A DNA stretch of 64,000 nt from Delftia acidovorans (GTDB lineage Bacteria; Pseudomonadota; Gammaproteobacteria; Burkholderiales; Burkholderiaceae_C), in contig JAITUC010000051.1 of NCBI GenBank assembly GCA_031286585.1, positions 1 to 64,000 on the forward strand, in the 5' to 3' direction. The position numbers were made by a program, and so were the translations under genes. The notes under the pieces were generated by a model. The model was not told the DNA's origin. It ran no database searches and was given only the letters and a program-made list of their open reading frames with translations. Shown here piece after piece: positions 17,822-26,807 of this stretch; position 1 is the first letter of the stretch, and each line of letters opens with the position of its first letter.

Positions 17822-18289
17822 CTACCGGGCGGCGGGCGGGGCATCGGCCAGCAGGCGCTGGTGTTCGATCTTCACGCAGCGGTCCTGCACGGTCCACAGG
17901 CCGGCGGCACGGGCCAGTTCCAGGGCGGCATCGTTGACCACGCCCAATTGCAGCCACAGGCAGCGCGCGCCGATGGCAATCGCCTCGGCGGCCAGCGGCG
18001 GGATGTCCTCGCTCTTTCGGAAGCAATCGACCATGTCGATGCGCAGGCCCTGGGCGGCCAGCGCGGCCGCAGCGTCGGTCAGGCTGGCATGGACGGGTTC
18101 GCCCAGGATGCGGCCGCCTTCGCGTGCCACCACCGGATTCACGGGAACGATGCGGTAGCCGTGGCGCTGCATGTACTGCGACGCCTGGTGGCTGGGCCGG
18201 TCGGGCTGCGGCGACAGGCCGACCACGGCCAGGGTGCCGCACTGCACAAGGATGTCGCGCAGGCGGGAGTCTGTGGCTGTATCACTCAT
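17822..18289 (-). CDS. CoA-binding domain protein (YccU family)
   Basis: 155 residues comprising one CoA-binding Rossmann domain: LAVVGLSPQPDRPSHQASQYMQRHGYRIVPVNP at the N-terminus, then IDMVDCFRKSEDIPPLAAEAI and LWLQLGVVND. The family resembles the CoA-binding half of succinyl-CoA synthetase alone and its cellular role is not settled. The start at 18289 gives the family's usual length; the frame continues to 18349 with Arg-rich unlikely sequence. It sits 28 bases after the stop of nhaA on the same strand. Confidence 0.85.
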   Translation of the reverse strand: MSDTATDSRLRDILVQCGTLAVVGLSPQPDRPSHQASQYMQRHGYRIVPVNPVVAREGGRILGEPVHASLTDAAAALAAQGLRIDMVDCFRKSEDIPPLAAEAIAIGARCLWLQLGVVNDAALELARAAGLWTVQDRCVKIEHQRLLADAPPAAR

Positions 18290-18317
18290 GCGCCGCAGTG
18301 TACGCAGCGCATGCGGA

Positions 18318-19589
18318 TCAGGCCGGCTGCGCTGTCGCGGCCGCAGCATGGCGGCGGCGCAGCACCAGGCCCCAGGCCAGGCCCAGCACGGCGGCCGTGG
18401 CCGAGGCCATCAGCACCCCCAGCTTGGCGGCATTGAGCAGGGCCTCGCCGTCAAAGGCCAGCGTGGCAATGAAGATGGCCATGGTGAAACCAATACCTGC
18501 CAGCAGGCCGGCCAGCAGCGTGTCGCTCCAGCCCATGCCTGGCGGCAGCGCGCACAGACGCAGGCGCACGGCCAGCCAGCAACTGAGCAGCACGCCCAGC
18601 GGCTTGCCCAGCACCAGGGCCAGGGCCACGCCCCACATCACGGCCGATGTGCCCGCCACATCGGTGCCTGCGCCGCCTGCCCCCTGCAGCGGCACGCCGG
18701 CGTTGGCCAGCGCAAACAGCGGCATCACGCCAAAGGCTACCCAGGGATGCAGGTCCGCCTGCACGCGCTCCACGGGCGCTGCGCTTTCGCGGCCGGCCAG
18801 CGCGTGCACGGGCGTCACCAGTCCCAGCACCACGCCTGCCAGCGTGGGATGGGCGCCGGTCTGCCAGATGCCCCACCAGAGCACGGCGCCCGGCAGCACA
18901 TAGGCCCAGGCGCGGCGCACGCCCAGCGACTGCAGCAGGAACACGCCGGCCAGCCCGGCAGCGGCCACCAGCAGCTGGCTCCACTGCAGCCCGCCCGAAT
19001 AGAACAGCGCAATGATGAGCACGGCCACCAGGTCGTCGATGATGGCCAGCGCCAGCAGGAACACGCGCAGCGCGGGCGGCAGGCCCCGGCCCAGCAGGGC
19101 CAGCACGCCCATGGCAAAGGCGATGTCGGTGGCCGTGGGCACGGCCCAGCCGTTGCGCAGCGGCGGCGCGGCATTGAAGGCCAGGAAGATCAGGGCCGGC
19201 GCCACCACGCCGCCCAGCGCAGCCATCACGGGCAGCAGCGCCTGGCGCGGCCGGGCCAGTGCGCCGGAATGCATCTCGCGGCGTATCTCCATGCCGACCA
19301 CGAGGAAGAACACGCTCATCAGCGCGTCATTGACCCAGAAATGCAGGGACTGCGACAGCTGCCATGGGCCCAGGCCCAGGCTCAGCGGCGTGTGCCACAG
19401 CGCCTCATAGGCGCCCGCCCAGCCGGAGTTCGCCCAGACCAGGGCGGCGGCCGCTGCCAGCAGCAGCACGATGCCGCCCGCAGCCTCGGCATGGGACCAG
19501 CGGGACAGGAAGGCGCCGACGCGATCGGCGAAAGACAGGAAAAGGGGCGTGCGCGGGCCGGACGGCCGCGGGGTCGTGTGGGTGTTCAT
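18318..19589 (-). CDS. nhaA: Na+/H+ antiporter NhaA
   Basis: 423 residues with about twelve hydrophobic helices. Family marks are HFWVNDALMSVFFLVVGMEIRRE, PTATDIAFAMGVLALLG, and the double aspartate in LALAIIDDLVAVLIIALFY that carries the ions. The protein exports Na+ in exchange for protons across the inner membrane and helps with pH and salt stress. The start at 19589 precedes the family's N-terminal amphipathic segment; a frame extension to 19685 is unlikely. Its downstream neighbour on the same strand is the CoA-binding protein gene. Confidence 0.93.
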   Translation of the reverse strand: MNTHTTPRPSGPRTPLFLSFADRVGAFLSRWSHAEAAGGIVLLLAAAAALVWANSGWAGAYEALWHTPLSLGLGPWQLSQSLHFWVNDALMSVFFLVVGMEIRREMHSGALARPRQALLPVMAALGGVVAPALIFLAFNAAPPLRNGWAVPTATDIAFAMGVLALLGRGLPPALRVFLLALAIIDDLVAVLIIALFYSGGLQWSQLLVAAAGLAGVFLLQSLGVRRAWAYVLPGAVLWWGIWQTGAHPTLAGVVLGLVTPVHALAGRESAAPVERVQADLHPWVAFGVMPLFALANAGVPLQGAGGAGTDVAGTSAVMWGVALALVLGKPLGVLLSCWLAVRLRLCALPPGMGWSDTLLAGLLAGIGFTMAIFIATLAFDGEALLNAAKLGVLMASATAAVLGLAWGLVLRRRHAAAATAQPA

Positions 19590-19741
19590 TGTGCAAAGCA
19601 GCAAAGGGGCCTTGCGGCCCCGGTGCGCAGGCGGCCCGACCTGCGCTATCAACACCTGTCCTGCCGCCCCATGCGGTCTGGACACCCAGCTTTCATTATA
19701 GAAAACCGGTGGCCGGGACCTGGCTGCAAGACCCTGCGCAA

Positions 19742-20275
19742 TCAGGGTCTGGGTGGTTCATTGCGCGACACGCATTCGGCCAGCAATCCCAGCGAGGACA
19801 GCGCGATCATGAAGACCAGGAACACATAGGCCGCCGTTGCCACGCCCAGGCTCATGCTGAAGCCCCATTGCAGCACCGAGCAGGCCATGCCGGCCTGCGG
19901 GTACATCGCCGTGCACTGCGACGCGGCGGGCATGTGCACATACCAGGTGACGGCGACGAACATGGCGCCCGCCACCATGGCCGCATTGCCCCAGGGATGG
20001 GTCTGCGGGTGGTAGAGCGCATAGATCAGCGCCACGGGAACGGCCAGGCCCCAGGCGAACATCATCAGCCAGCTGAACACCGGCGAGACGGCCAGGATGG
20101 ACTGCAGCCATCCCATCTTGGGCAATCCGTTGACGAAGCCCAGCAGGTCCCAGACAAAGGGCAGGACGATCCCGGCGACGGCCAGGCTGGCAAGCCCCAG
20201 CGCCAGCAGCAATCCCTTGCCGCGTGAACGATGGTGCCCCCCCGAAGGGTGCGAATGGGTGATCAGTGCATGCAT
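19742..20275 (-). CDS. Conserved membrane protein of unknown function
   Basis: 177 residues with a His-rich start (MHALITHSHPSGGHHRSRGK) and four predicted membrane helices at about 22-45, 58-85, 95-115 and 132-160. A loop of about 20 residues between helices 3 and 4 has two Cys (SQCTAMYPQAGMACSV). I do not recognise the family. The start at 20275 has AGGAGG five to six bases upstream, so the His-rich beginning is real. The next gene on the same strand, dsbD, is 193 bases upstream. Confidence 0.75.
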   Translation of the reverse strand: MHALITHSHPSGGHHRSRGKGLLLALGLASLAVAGIVLPFVWDLLGFVNGLPKMGWLQSILAVSPVFSWLMMFAWGLAVPVALIYALYHPQTHPWGNAAMVAGAMFVAVTWYVHMPAASQCTAMYPQAGMACSVLQWGFSMSLGVATAAYVFLVFMIALSSLGLLAECVSRNEPPRP

Positions 20276-20468
20276 GGCCCACCTCCTGTGTCGTGCAGGG
20301 CGGGCAGTTGCCGCGCGGGCGGGTCTCCGGAGTCGGGCGGCAGCCGCGGCGCCTAGCGTTCGGATTGCGGTATTCCCCGGATGCATCCAGTCTAGGACGG
20401 CGTGCGCTGCAACAAATGTAGGCCTGGGACCTACCCAAAATCGGGGTTTGTCCCAGGAGGGCGTGCCG

Positions 20469-22739
20469 TCAAAGCGCGGCCAACGCCCCCAGCACCTCGT
20501 TCTTCGACAGCAGCTCGTTGAGCACTACCGGCGGCTTGCCCGGCGCATGCAGCACGTAGACGGGCACGCCGCTGCGGCCCAGTTGCTGCAGCGCGGCGGT
20601 GATGGCCGGATCGCGCCGCGTCCAGTCGGCTCGCAGCAGGGTCACGCCGCGCTGTTCGAAGGCGGCCAGCACCTCCTCATGGTTGAGCGTGGTGCGCTTG
20701 TTGACCTGGCAGGTCACGCACCAGGCGGCCGTGTAGTCCACGAACACGGGCTTGCCCGCCGCCTGCAGCTCGGCCACGCGGGCGGCCGACCAGGGCTGCC
20801 AGCGCTCGCCTGCAACGGACGCCGTGCCTGTTCCCCCGGCCTGGGCAGGTGTGGCGATCAACGGTGCGGTGGTGGCCAGCAGCGCGCCCCCCAGCACCAA
20901 GGCCAGCGTGGCCAGCACGGCCCGCGTGCGGCCCTTGAGCGTCAGCGTCCAGACCAGGGCGCTGAAGGCCAGCAGCAGGGCCAGCAGCGCGGTGGCGGCG
21001 TCGATGCCGCTCTGGTGCCCCAGTACCCAGACCAGCCAGACCACGGTGGCGAACATGGGGAAGGCCATGGCGCGGCGGAAGGTGTCCATCCAGGCGCCAG
21101 GGCGCGGCAGCCAGCGCACCACGGCGGGAACGAAGCTGGCCAGCAGATAGGGCAGGGCCATGCCCAGGCCCAGGGCGGCAAATACCGTCAGTGCCTGCAA
21201 GGCCGGCATGTCGATGGCAAAGCCCAGCGAGGCCCCCATGAACGGCGCCGTGCAGGGCGAGGCAATGGCCACGGCCAGCACGCCGGACAGAAAGGCATCG
21301 GCCACCGGATGGCGCGCATGGGCCGCAGCCCAGCGGCCGGGCAGCATGGAGCCGAACTCGAACAGGCCGGCCAGGTTCAGTCCCAGCAGGGTGAACAGGG
21401 CTGCCAGCAGGGCCACGATGGCCGGCGACTGCAGCTGGAACCCCCAGCCCAGCTGCTCGCCCGCCGCGCGCAGCGCCAGCAGCAGGCCACCCAGGGCCAG
21501 GAAGGACAGGACCACGCCCGCCGTATAGGCCAGCCCGCCCAGGCGCTGGGCGCGGCGGTCCTGGCCATGGCGTGCAAAGCCCAGGATCTTGATGGCCAGC
21601 ACCGGGAAGACGCAGGGCATGAGGTTGAGGATCAGTCCACCCACCAGGCCGCCGAGCAGGGCCATCCACAGGCTGGTGGCGCTGGCAGCAGGCGCAGCGG
21701 CCTGGTTGGCTGCCAGGGCCGCAGCCAGTGCGGGCGAGACACTGGCCATGGCGGCGGCCGTCCAGCGGCCCTCGACCGGGGCCTCGGCGCGCCAGGCCAC
21801 GGGCTGGCCCTGCTCCAGCGCTGCGGCGCGCTCGGCAGGCGGCAGGGCCAGGACCACGGGCAGCTTGGCCGGGGTCTCGCCGCGCATGTCGGACAGGGGC
21901 AGCTCGGCCACCCAGGCCGAACCATCCCAGCGCTGCTGCCAGTCCTTGCCCAGCTCGGCCGCGTGGTGGAAGGTGTCGGAGGATTCGGGATAGAAGTCCA
22001 GCGTGCGGCCCTGCAGGGATTCCGGCAGGCCCTCGATGCGCAGCTGCACGCGCTCGTCGGGCGTCTTGCCGTCTGCGGCGGGCTGGCTGGCGGGCAGCAC
22101 CTTGGCCTGGGCCGGTGCGGACAGCGCCTGGGGCTTGAGCGCCCAGGCCTGGGTGAAGGCCTGGCCCTGGCCTGCCGTGCTGCCCTGCACGGGCAGCTGC
22201 AGCTGGAAATCGCCTTCCTCGGGAATGCACTCCACGCGGCAGACCAGCCAGTTCGCATGCAGGCGCAGGTCCAGCATGCCGGAGGCGGGCGGCTTGAAGT
22301 CTGCGGCCACCTGCACGGGCACGGGCAGCAGCACCTGGCCTTCATAGCCGTAGTTGACCAGCGGGCCCACGCGCAGCGCCTCGGGCACGGGCCACTGGAT
22401 CTCGCCAGCCGTCAGGCCTGCGGGCAGCTGCCAGTTCAGCTCGGTGGCCAGGCCGGAGTCACCGGCGTTCTTCCAGTAGGTATGCCATTCGGGCTGGTGG
22501 GTGATCAGCAGGCCCAGCCACAGCGTCTGTCCGGGCTGAACGCCCTCGGGTGCCTGGGCCACGAGCTCGGCGCGCACGCGGGGCGTGTCCAGGGCCGCTG
22601 CCGGGCCGCTGCCGGTCTTCAGGCGCAGCTGGGCGCCGGCAGGGGTGGCAAGCAGGCTGGCGGCGGCAAGGAAAAAGGCGAGGAGCCAGAAGGCGAGGCT
22701 CTGGGACGCGGTGTGGCGAAGTGGCGGTTGGTGCGGCAT
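20469..22739 (-). CDS. dsbD: Thiol:disulfide interchange protein DsbD (ScsB-like)
   Basis: 756 residues. A signal or membrane segment at about 14-34 is followed by a large periplasmic DsbD-alpha/ScsB-like domain to about 380 that has the Cys pair CRVECIPEEG. A central membrane domain of eight helices has the redox pair in NLMPCVFPVLAIK and ASPCTAPFMGASLG. A C-terminal thioredoxin-like domain has TAAWCVTCQVNK. The protein carries electrons from cytoplasmic thioredoxin to periplasmic disulfide isomerases or the cytochrome c pathway. It is longer than E. coli DsbD (about 565) because of the bigger N-terminal domain. The start lacks a clear ribosome binding site. Confidence 0.9.
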   Translation of the reverse strand: MPHQPPLRHTASQSLAFWLLAFFLAAASLLATPAGAQLRLKTGSGPAAALDTPRVRAELVAQAPEGVQPGQTLWLGLLITHQPEWHTYWKNAGDSGLATELNWQLPAGLTAGEIQWPVPEALRVGPLVNYGYEGQVLLPVPVQVAADFKPPASGMLDLRLHANWLVCRVECIPEEGDFQLQLPVQGSTAGQGQAFTQAWALKPQALSAPAQAKVLPASQPAADGKTPDERVQLRIEGLPESLQGRTLDFYPESSDTFHHAAELGKDWQQRWDGSAWVAELPLSDMRGETPAKLPVVLALPPAERAAALEQGQPVAWRAEAPVEGRWTAAAMASVSPALAAALAANQAAAPAASATSLWMALLGGLVGGLILNLMPCVFPVLAIKILGFARHGQDRRAQRLGGLAYTAGVVLSFLALGGLLLALRAAGEQLGWGFQLQSPAIVALLAALFTLLGLNLAGLFEFGSMLPGRWAAAHARHPVADAFLSGVLAVAIASPCTAPFMGASLGFAIDMPALQALTVFAALGLGMALPYLLASFVPAVVRWLPRPGAWMDTFRRAMAFPMFATVVWLVWVLGHQSGIDAATALLALLLAFSALVWTLTLKGRTRAVLATLALVLGGALLATTAPLIATPAQAGGTGTASVAGERWQPWSAARVAELQAAGKPVFVDYTAAWCVTCQVNKRTTLNHEEVLAAFEQRGVTLLRADWTRRDPAITAALQQLGRSGVPVYVLHAPGKPPVVLNELLSKNEVLGALAAL

Positions 22740-22953
22740 GGCGGACTGTGGGAGCCAGGGGCATGGTCTTTGGTTCCCCCGGCTGCAGGCTGCGATGGTA
22801 GCGGGCCGTCCAGAGAGATCGCCTGTGGCCCGCTGCAGGACGATTGGCAAAAGATATCGTTGCATAGGCGCTTGGTATTGGACAGGCGACGGGTCCGCTG
22901 CCCATCATGGACCGGCCACCCATTCGGGATAGAGCAACACAAGGAGACAAGCC

Positions 22954-23931
22954 ATGCAGGAGACATCTCGCCGCCATTTCCTGGCCGCTGGCGCGGCAGC
23001 GGCCGCAGCCTGGGGACTGCCGCAGCACGCGCGCGCGGCAGCCGCCTATCCCGACAAGTCCGTGCGCGTGATCGTGCCCTTTCCCGCCGGCGGCACCACC
23101 GACGTGGTGGCGCGGCTGGCCATGCAAAAGCTCGGGGAGCTGACCGGCCAGTCCTTCGTGGTGGACAACAAGGGCGGCGCCAACGGCGTCATCGGAACGG
23201 AACTGGCCGCCCGCGCCACGCCCGACGGCTACACCCTGCTGATGAACACGGCCGGCGCACAGACGCTGAGCCCCGTGCTCTACAAGACCAGCTACGAGGC
23301 GCTGTCCAGCTTCGAGCCCATCAGCCACCTGTGGGACGTGGGCTTCGTCCTCATCGCACGCAAGGACCTGCCCGTGAACAGCCTGCAGGAGCTGGTCGCC
23401 ATGGCCAGACAGGGCAAGCCGCTGAGCGTGTCCTCGGGCAGCAGCATGATTTCGCTGATCACCGAGCAGTTCAAGAAGGTGATTGGCGCGCCGGGCATCG
23501 TCAACGCCCAGTACAAGGGCACGGCGCCGCAGATGCAGGCCGTGGTGGCGGGCGAGGTGGATTTCTCGTTCGACTCCTTCACCTCGGTGGAGATGATCCG
23601 CACGGGCAAGGTCAAGGCGCTGGCCGTGCTCTTGCCCCAGCGCGCCGAGGTCTTTCCCCAGGTACCCACCATCAAGGAGGCCGGCGTGGACGGCATGGGC
23701 TTCAGCTCCTGGTCGGGCCTGCTCGCGCCCAAGGGCACGCCCCGCGACATCGTGGCCCAGCTCGCGCAGCAGATGGACAAGGTCATGCAGATGCCCGACG
23801 TGCTGGCCAAGCTGCGCAGCTACAGCTATGTGCCGCGCCGGGGAACGCCCGAAGAGTTCGCGCGGCTGATCGAGTCCGACAACGAACGCTGGAAACGCAT
23901 CGTCAAGGAATCCAACTTCAAGGCCGAGTGA
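22954..23931 (+). CDS. Bug-family periplasmic solute-binding protein with Tat-like signal
   Basis: 325 residues. The signal peptide begins MQETSRRHFLAAGAAAAAAWG, and the SRRHFLA motif suits Tat export. The mature part has VIVPFPAGGTTDVVARL, VVDNKGGANGVIGTELAA and PDGYTLLMNTAG, as in Bug proteins. CACAAGGAGACAAGCC lies right before the ATG. It is followed after 41 bases by a creatininase-family gene in the same direction, so its ligand may be an amide or a cyclic compound hydrolysed by that protein. It is divergent from dsbD. Confidence 0.92.
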   Translation: MQETSRRHFLAAGAAAAAAWGLPQHARAAAAYPDKSVRVIVPFPAGGTTDVVARLAMQKLGELTGQSFVVDNKGGANGVIGTELAARATPDGYTLLMNTAGAQTLSPVLYKTSYEALSSFEPISHLWDVGFVLIARKDLPVNSLQELVAMARQGKPLSVSSGSSMISLITEQFKKVIGAPGIVNAQYKGTAPQMQAVVAGEVDFSFDSFTSVEMIRTGKVKALAVLLPQRAEVFPQVPTIKEAGVDGMGFSSWSGLLAPKGTPRDIVAQLAQQMDKVMQMPDVLAKLRSYSYVPRRGTPEEFARLIESDNERWKRIVKESNFKAE

Positions 23932-23972
23932 GGAGGGCGCCGGCAGCCCGTGGATGGCCCTAATATCGGGCC

Positions 23973-24836
23973 ATGCAAGACTCCCCGCCCGAACAGATCT
24001 CCCCCGGCGCCTGGCCTTCCCGCTGGTGGGCCGAGGCCTCGGCACGCGACTTTGCGCACGCCCAGGCCAGCGGCCTGGCCGCCCGCACCGTGGCGGTGCT
24101 GCCCGTGGCCGCCGTGGAGCAGCACGGCCCCCACCTGCCGATGTCCGTCGATGCCCGCCTGCTGCAGGGCGTGATCGATGCGGCCCTGCCGCTGCTGCCG
24201 CCCGAGCTGCCCGCGCTGTTCCTTCCCCCGCAGAACATCGGCTTCAGCGTGGAGCACCAATCCTTTGCCGGCACGCTGACGCTGTCGCCCGCCACCGTGA
24301 TCGCGCTGTGGACCGAGCTGGGCGCCTGCGTGGCGCGGGCCGGCGTGCGCCGGCTGCTGCTGCTCAACGGCCATGGCGGGCAGGTCAGCGTGATGGACAT
24401 CGTGGCGCGCGAGCTGCGCATTCGCCATGGCCTGCTGGTCTACAGCAGCAGCTGGTTCGGGCTGGTGGACGATGCTGCCAATGCGCAGTTCAGTGCGCAC
24501 GAGCACCGCTTCGGCATCCATGGCGGCGAGGTCGAGACGTCGATGATGCTGCACCTGGCTCCGGGGACCGTGCGCATGGAGCATGCGCGGGACTTTCATT
24601 CCACTTCGGAGGATCGGGCGCGGCGGCATGCCTTGCTGGGCAATGGGCGAAGCGCCAAGATGGGCTGGGCCATCGAGGACTACAACCCCTGTGGCGCCGT
24701 CGGCAATGCCGCCGGGGCCACGGCCGAGCGGGGGGCTTTGATGGTGGAGGCTTCGGCTCGCGGGCTGGTGCAGTTGTTGTCCGAGATGGTTGCGCTGCCT
24801 GCGGATACTGTGGGAAGGGCGCCGGAGCCTCTTTAG
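23973..24836 (+). CDS. Creatininase-family amidohydrolase
   Basis: 287 residues. The metal-binding pattern of the family is visible: VAAVEQHGPHLPMSVDARL (Glu, His and Asp ligands), LLLLNGHGGQ and IHGGEVETSMML with the ligand Glu. Relatives cleave creatinine to creatine or open other small cyclic amides, and many are of unknown substrate. No creatinase follows, so creatinine as substrate is unlikely to be the full story. The pairing with a Bug binding protein directly upstream suggests uptake and hydrolysis of the same compound. Confidence 0.85.
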   Translation: MQDSPPEQISPGAWPSRWWAEASARDFAHAQASGLAARTVAVLPVAAVEQHGPHLPMSVDARLLQGVIDAALPLLPPELPALFLPPQNIGFSVEHQSFAGTLTLSPATVIALWTELGACVARAGVRRLLLLNGHGGQVSVMDIVARELRIRHGLLVYSSSWFGLVDDAANAQFSAHEHRFGIHGGEVETSMMLHLAPGTVRMEHARDFHSTSEDRARRHALLGNGRSAKMGWAIEDYNPCGAVGNAAGATAERGALMVEASARGLVQLLSEMVALPADTVGRAPEPL

Positions 24837-24911
24837 TTTTTGGTCTTTTTTGGGCCCTGCCGGGTGGTGGTTTTTCGAGGCCGGGATTCGGCCCGATGCA
24901 GGCGCTGTCTT

Positions 24912-25886
24912 TTACTGCTTGGGGATCTTGGCCTGGACGATCACGTCGCCCCAGCGCTTGATTTCCGATTGCAGCAATTGGGCGGTCTGCTCGGGCGTGC
25001 TGGACTGGGCCTGCACGTTCATTTCGCGCAGTTTCTGCGTGACTTCGGGGGAGTTCACGGCGGCGGCGATTTCCTTGTTCAGGCGGGCGATGATTTCAGG
25101 GGGGGTCTTGGCGGGGGCGGCCAGGGCGTTCCAGGAGGAGGCGACGAAGCCCTTGACGCCTGACTCCTGGGCCGTGGGCACGCCGGGCAGCAGGGCCGAG
25201 CGCCTGTCGCCGGTGATGGCCAGCAGGTTGACGGCCTTGGAGTTGATCTGGCCCATGATGGGCGTGAGGATTTCAACGGCCGCGTCGATCTGCTTGCCGC
25301 GCAGGGCCGTGACCACGGCAGGGGTGCCGTTGAAGGGCACGATCTGGGCGTCGATGCCGGCCGTGGTCTTGAACAGTTCGGCCGCCAGGTGCTGGGTGCT
25401 GCCGATGGCGATGCTACCGATGTTGAGCTGGCCGGGGTGGGCCTTGGCCCAGGCCACGAGTTCGCCCAGGTTCCTGAAGCGCGAGTCGCTGGCGGTGAGC
25501 ACGCCGATGTCGAAGTAGCCCAGGGTGGAGATGGGCCTGAAGTCCTTGACCATGTCGAAGGGCAGCTGGCTGAAGAGGCCCACGGTGACGGCGCTGCCGT
25601 TGGACATGAGGAACAGCGTGTGTCCGTCGGGCGCGGATTTGGCCACGGTGTCGGCTGCGACGATGCCGCCTGCGCTGGGCTTGTTGTCGATGATGACGGG
25701 CTGGCCCAGTTGCGAGGCCAGCTTTTGCGCGACGATGCGCGAGGTGACGTCGGCCACGCCGCCTGCGCCAAAGGGCACGACGATGCGGATGGGCTTGTTC
25801 GACAGCGGCTGGGCGTGGCTGGCAAGGCCGGCCAGCAGCAGGGCCGCGCAGGCCAGGGCACTGCGCGCGAATCGGCGTTTGTTCAT
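24912..25886 (-). CDS. Bug-family periplasmic solute-binding protein
   Basis: 324 residues with a Sec-type signal peptide (MNKRRFARSALACAALLLAG, cut after SHA before QPLSN). The Bug signatures RIVVPFGAGGVADVTSRIV, VIIDNKPSAGGIVAADTV and PDGHTLFLMSNGSA are present. AGGAGACGAAG lies upstream of the start at a good distance. It is convergent with the creatininase gene and stands alone on its strand; no tctA or tctB is nearby, as usual for the expanded Bug sets of this group, which share few membrane components. The ligand is unknown. Confidence 0.91.
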   Translation of the reverse strand: MNKRRFARSALACAALLLAGLASHAQPLSNKPIRIVVPFGAGGVADVTSRIVAQKLASQLGQPVIIDNKPSAGGIVAADTVAKSAPDGHTLFLMSNGSAVTVGLFSQLPFDMVKDFRPISTLGYFDIGVLTASDSRFRNLGELVAWAKAHPGQLNIGSIAIGSTQHLAAELFKTTAGIDAQIVPFNGTPAVVTALRGKQIDAAVEILTPIMGQINSKAVNLLAITGDRRSALLPGVPTAQESGVKGFVASSWNALAAPAKTPPEIIARLNKEIAAAVNSPEVTQKLREMNVQAQSSTPEQTAQLLQSEIKRWGDVIVQAKIPKQ

Positions 25887-26005
25887 GGGTCTTCGTCTCC
25901 TGGCCGGCGAGTGTGGCGCAAAAGCGCAGGCCGGCCCAGAGCACCGCTGTTCTGCCTGCTATGCCCCGGCGCGATAGCTGTGTGACAGCGTTGCCCGGGG
26001 GCGGA

Positions 26006-26689
26006 TCAGGCGTGGGTGATCCAGCTGCGGTGCTCGTCCGTGTCCAGGTGGTTGAGCGTGTTGAAGGTCTGCAGCATGAGGCGCTTGGGGCTGGTGGTGA
26101 ACTCGGTCACGGCGCTGTTGCGGATGCGCATATTGAGCGCAATGGTGACTTCGGGCGAGGTGCCCAGCACATGGCCCACGGCCGTGGAGATGGGGCCGCC
26201 GCTGCTGACCAGGAGCACGTTTTCGTCGGCGTGTTCGTGGCGCACGCGCTCCAGCACCTGGCGCACGCCGCCAGAGAAATCATCCCAGCTGGGCATGCCC
26301 CTGGGGCTGATGGTGCCTGCCATCCACTGGGCGAGGGCATCGCACAGCAGGCGGAAGTGGTGGCGGTACAGCTCGGGCGTGTCGGGCTTGGGCAGGGGCG
26401 CAGGGTGGATGGCCTGCAGCAGTGCGCCGCTGTCGTATTCGTCAAGACCTGCCAGGGCATGGGTGCGGTGCTGTTCGGCAGGCAGGCCGCCCAGGCCGTC
26501 GGCGATGCCGGCCAGCGTCTGGGCATGGCGGCGCAGCGTGCCGGTGTAGACCGCGTCGAAGCGCAGGCCGCGCTCCCGCCAGTAGGCCCCAAGCCTTTGC
26601 GACTGCGCCGTGCCGCGCTCGCTGAGCTGGTCGTAGTCTTCGGCACCAAACGAGGCCTGGCCATGGCGCACAAGATAGAGGGTTCCCAT
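26006..26689 (-). CDS. Histidine phosphatase family protein (phosphoglycerate-mutase fold)
   Basis: 227 residues. The catalytic motif YLVRHGQASF at about residues 5-14 supplies the phosphorylated His. The first accessory Arg/Glu region is seen in TGTLRRHAQT. In most relatives the second catalytic His lies in SHGG, but here the matching motif is VSSGGPISTA, with Ser in its place; this variant is known in a subset of the fold. The substrate is unknown. The start at 26689 begins exactly with the beta-strand of the RHG motif; the frame extends to 26779 without support. PhzF-like gene follows upstream on the same strand. Confidence 0.82.
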   Translation of the reverse strand: MGTLYLVRHGQASFGAEDYDQLSERGTAQSQRLGAYWRERGLRFDAVYTGTLRRHAQTLAGIADGLGGLPAEQHRTHALAGLDEYDSGALLQAIHPAPLPKPDTPELYRHHFRLLCDALAQWMAGTISPRGMPSWDDFSGGVRQVLERVRHEHADENVLLVSSGGPISTAVGHVLGTSPEVTIALNMRIRNSAVTEFTTSPKRLMLQTFNTLNHLDTDEHRSWITHA

Positions 26690-26807
26690 GGCGCGGATTG
26701 TGGCCAGCGACGGCGCTGGCGTTTGTCCTGCGGGCGACTGGCTGCCGCCTTGGCGACAGGTCTGTCGTGCCGGCTCCATGGCGTGTCCAAGCGGGTCTGC
26801 AGCGGCT

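Noticed and set aside
20097..23963. Plus-strand open frame of 1288 codons
   Set aside because: It runs antisense to dsbD and into the Bug gene in another phase. The product is Gln/His/Gly/Arg-rich with no domain; long stop-free shadows are common in high-GC DNA.
24876..24896. GGCCG/CGGCC hairpin between the creatininase and Bug genes as terminator
   Set aside because: Stem of five base pairs only and no T-run on either strand.
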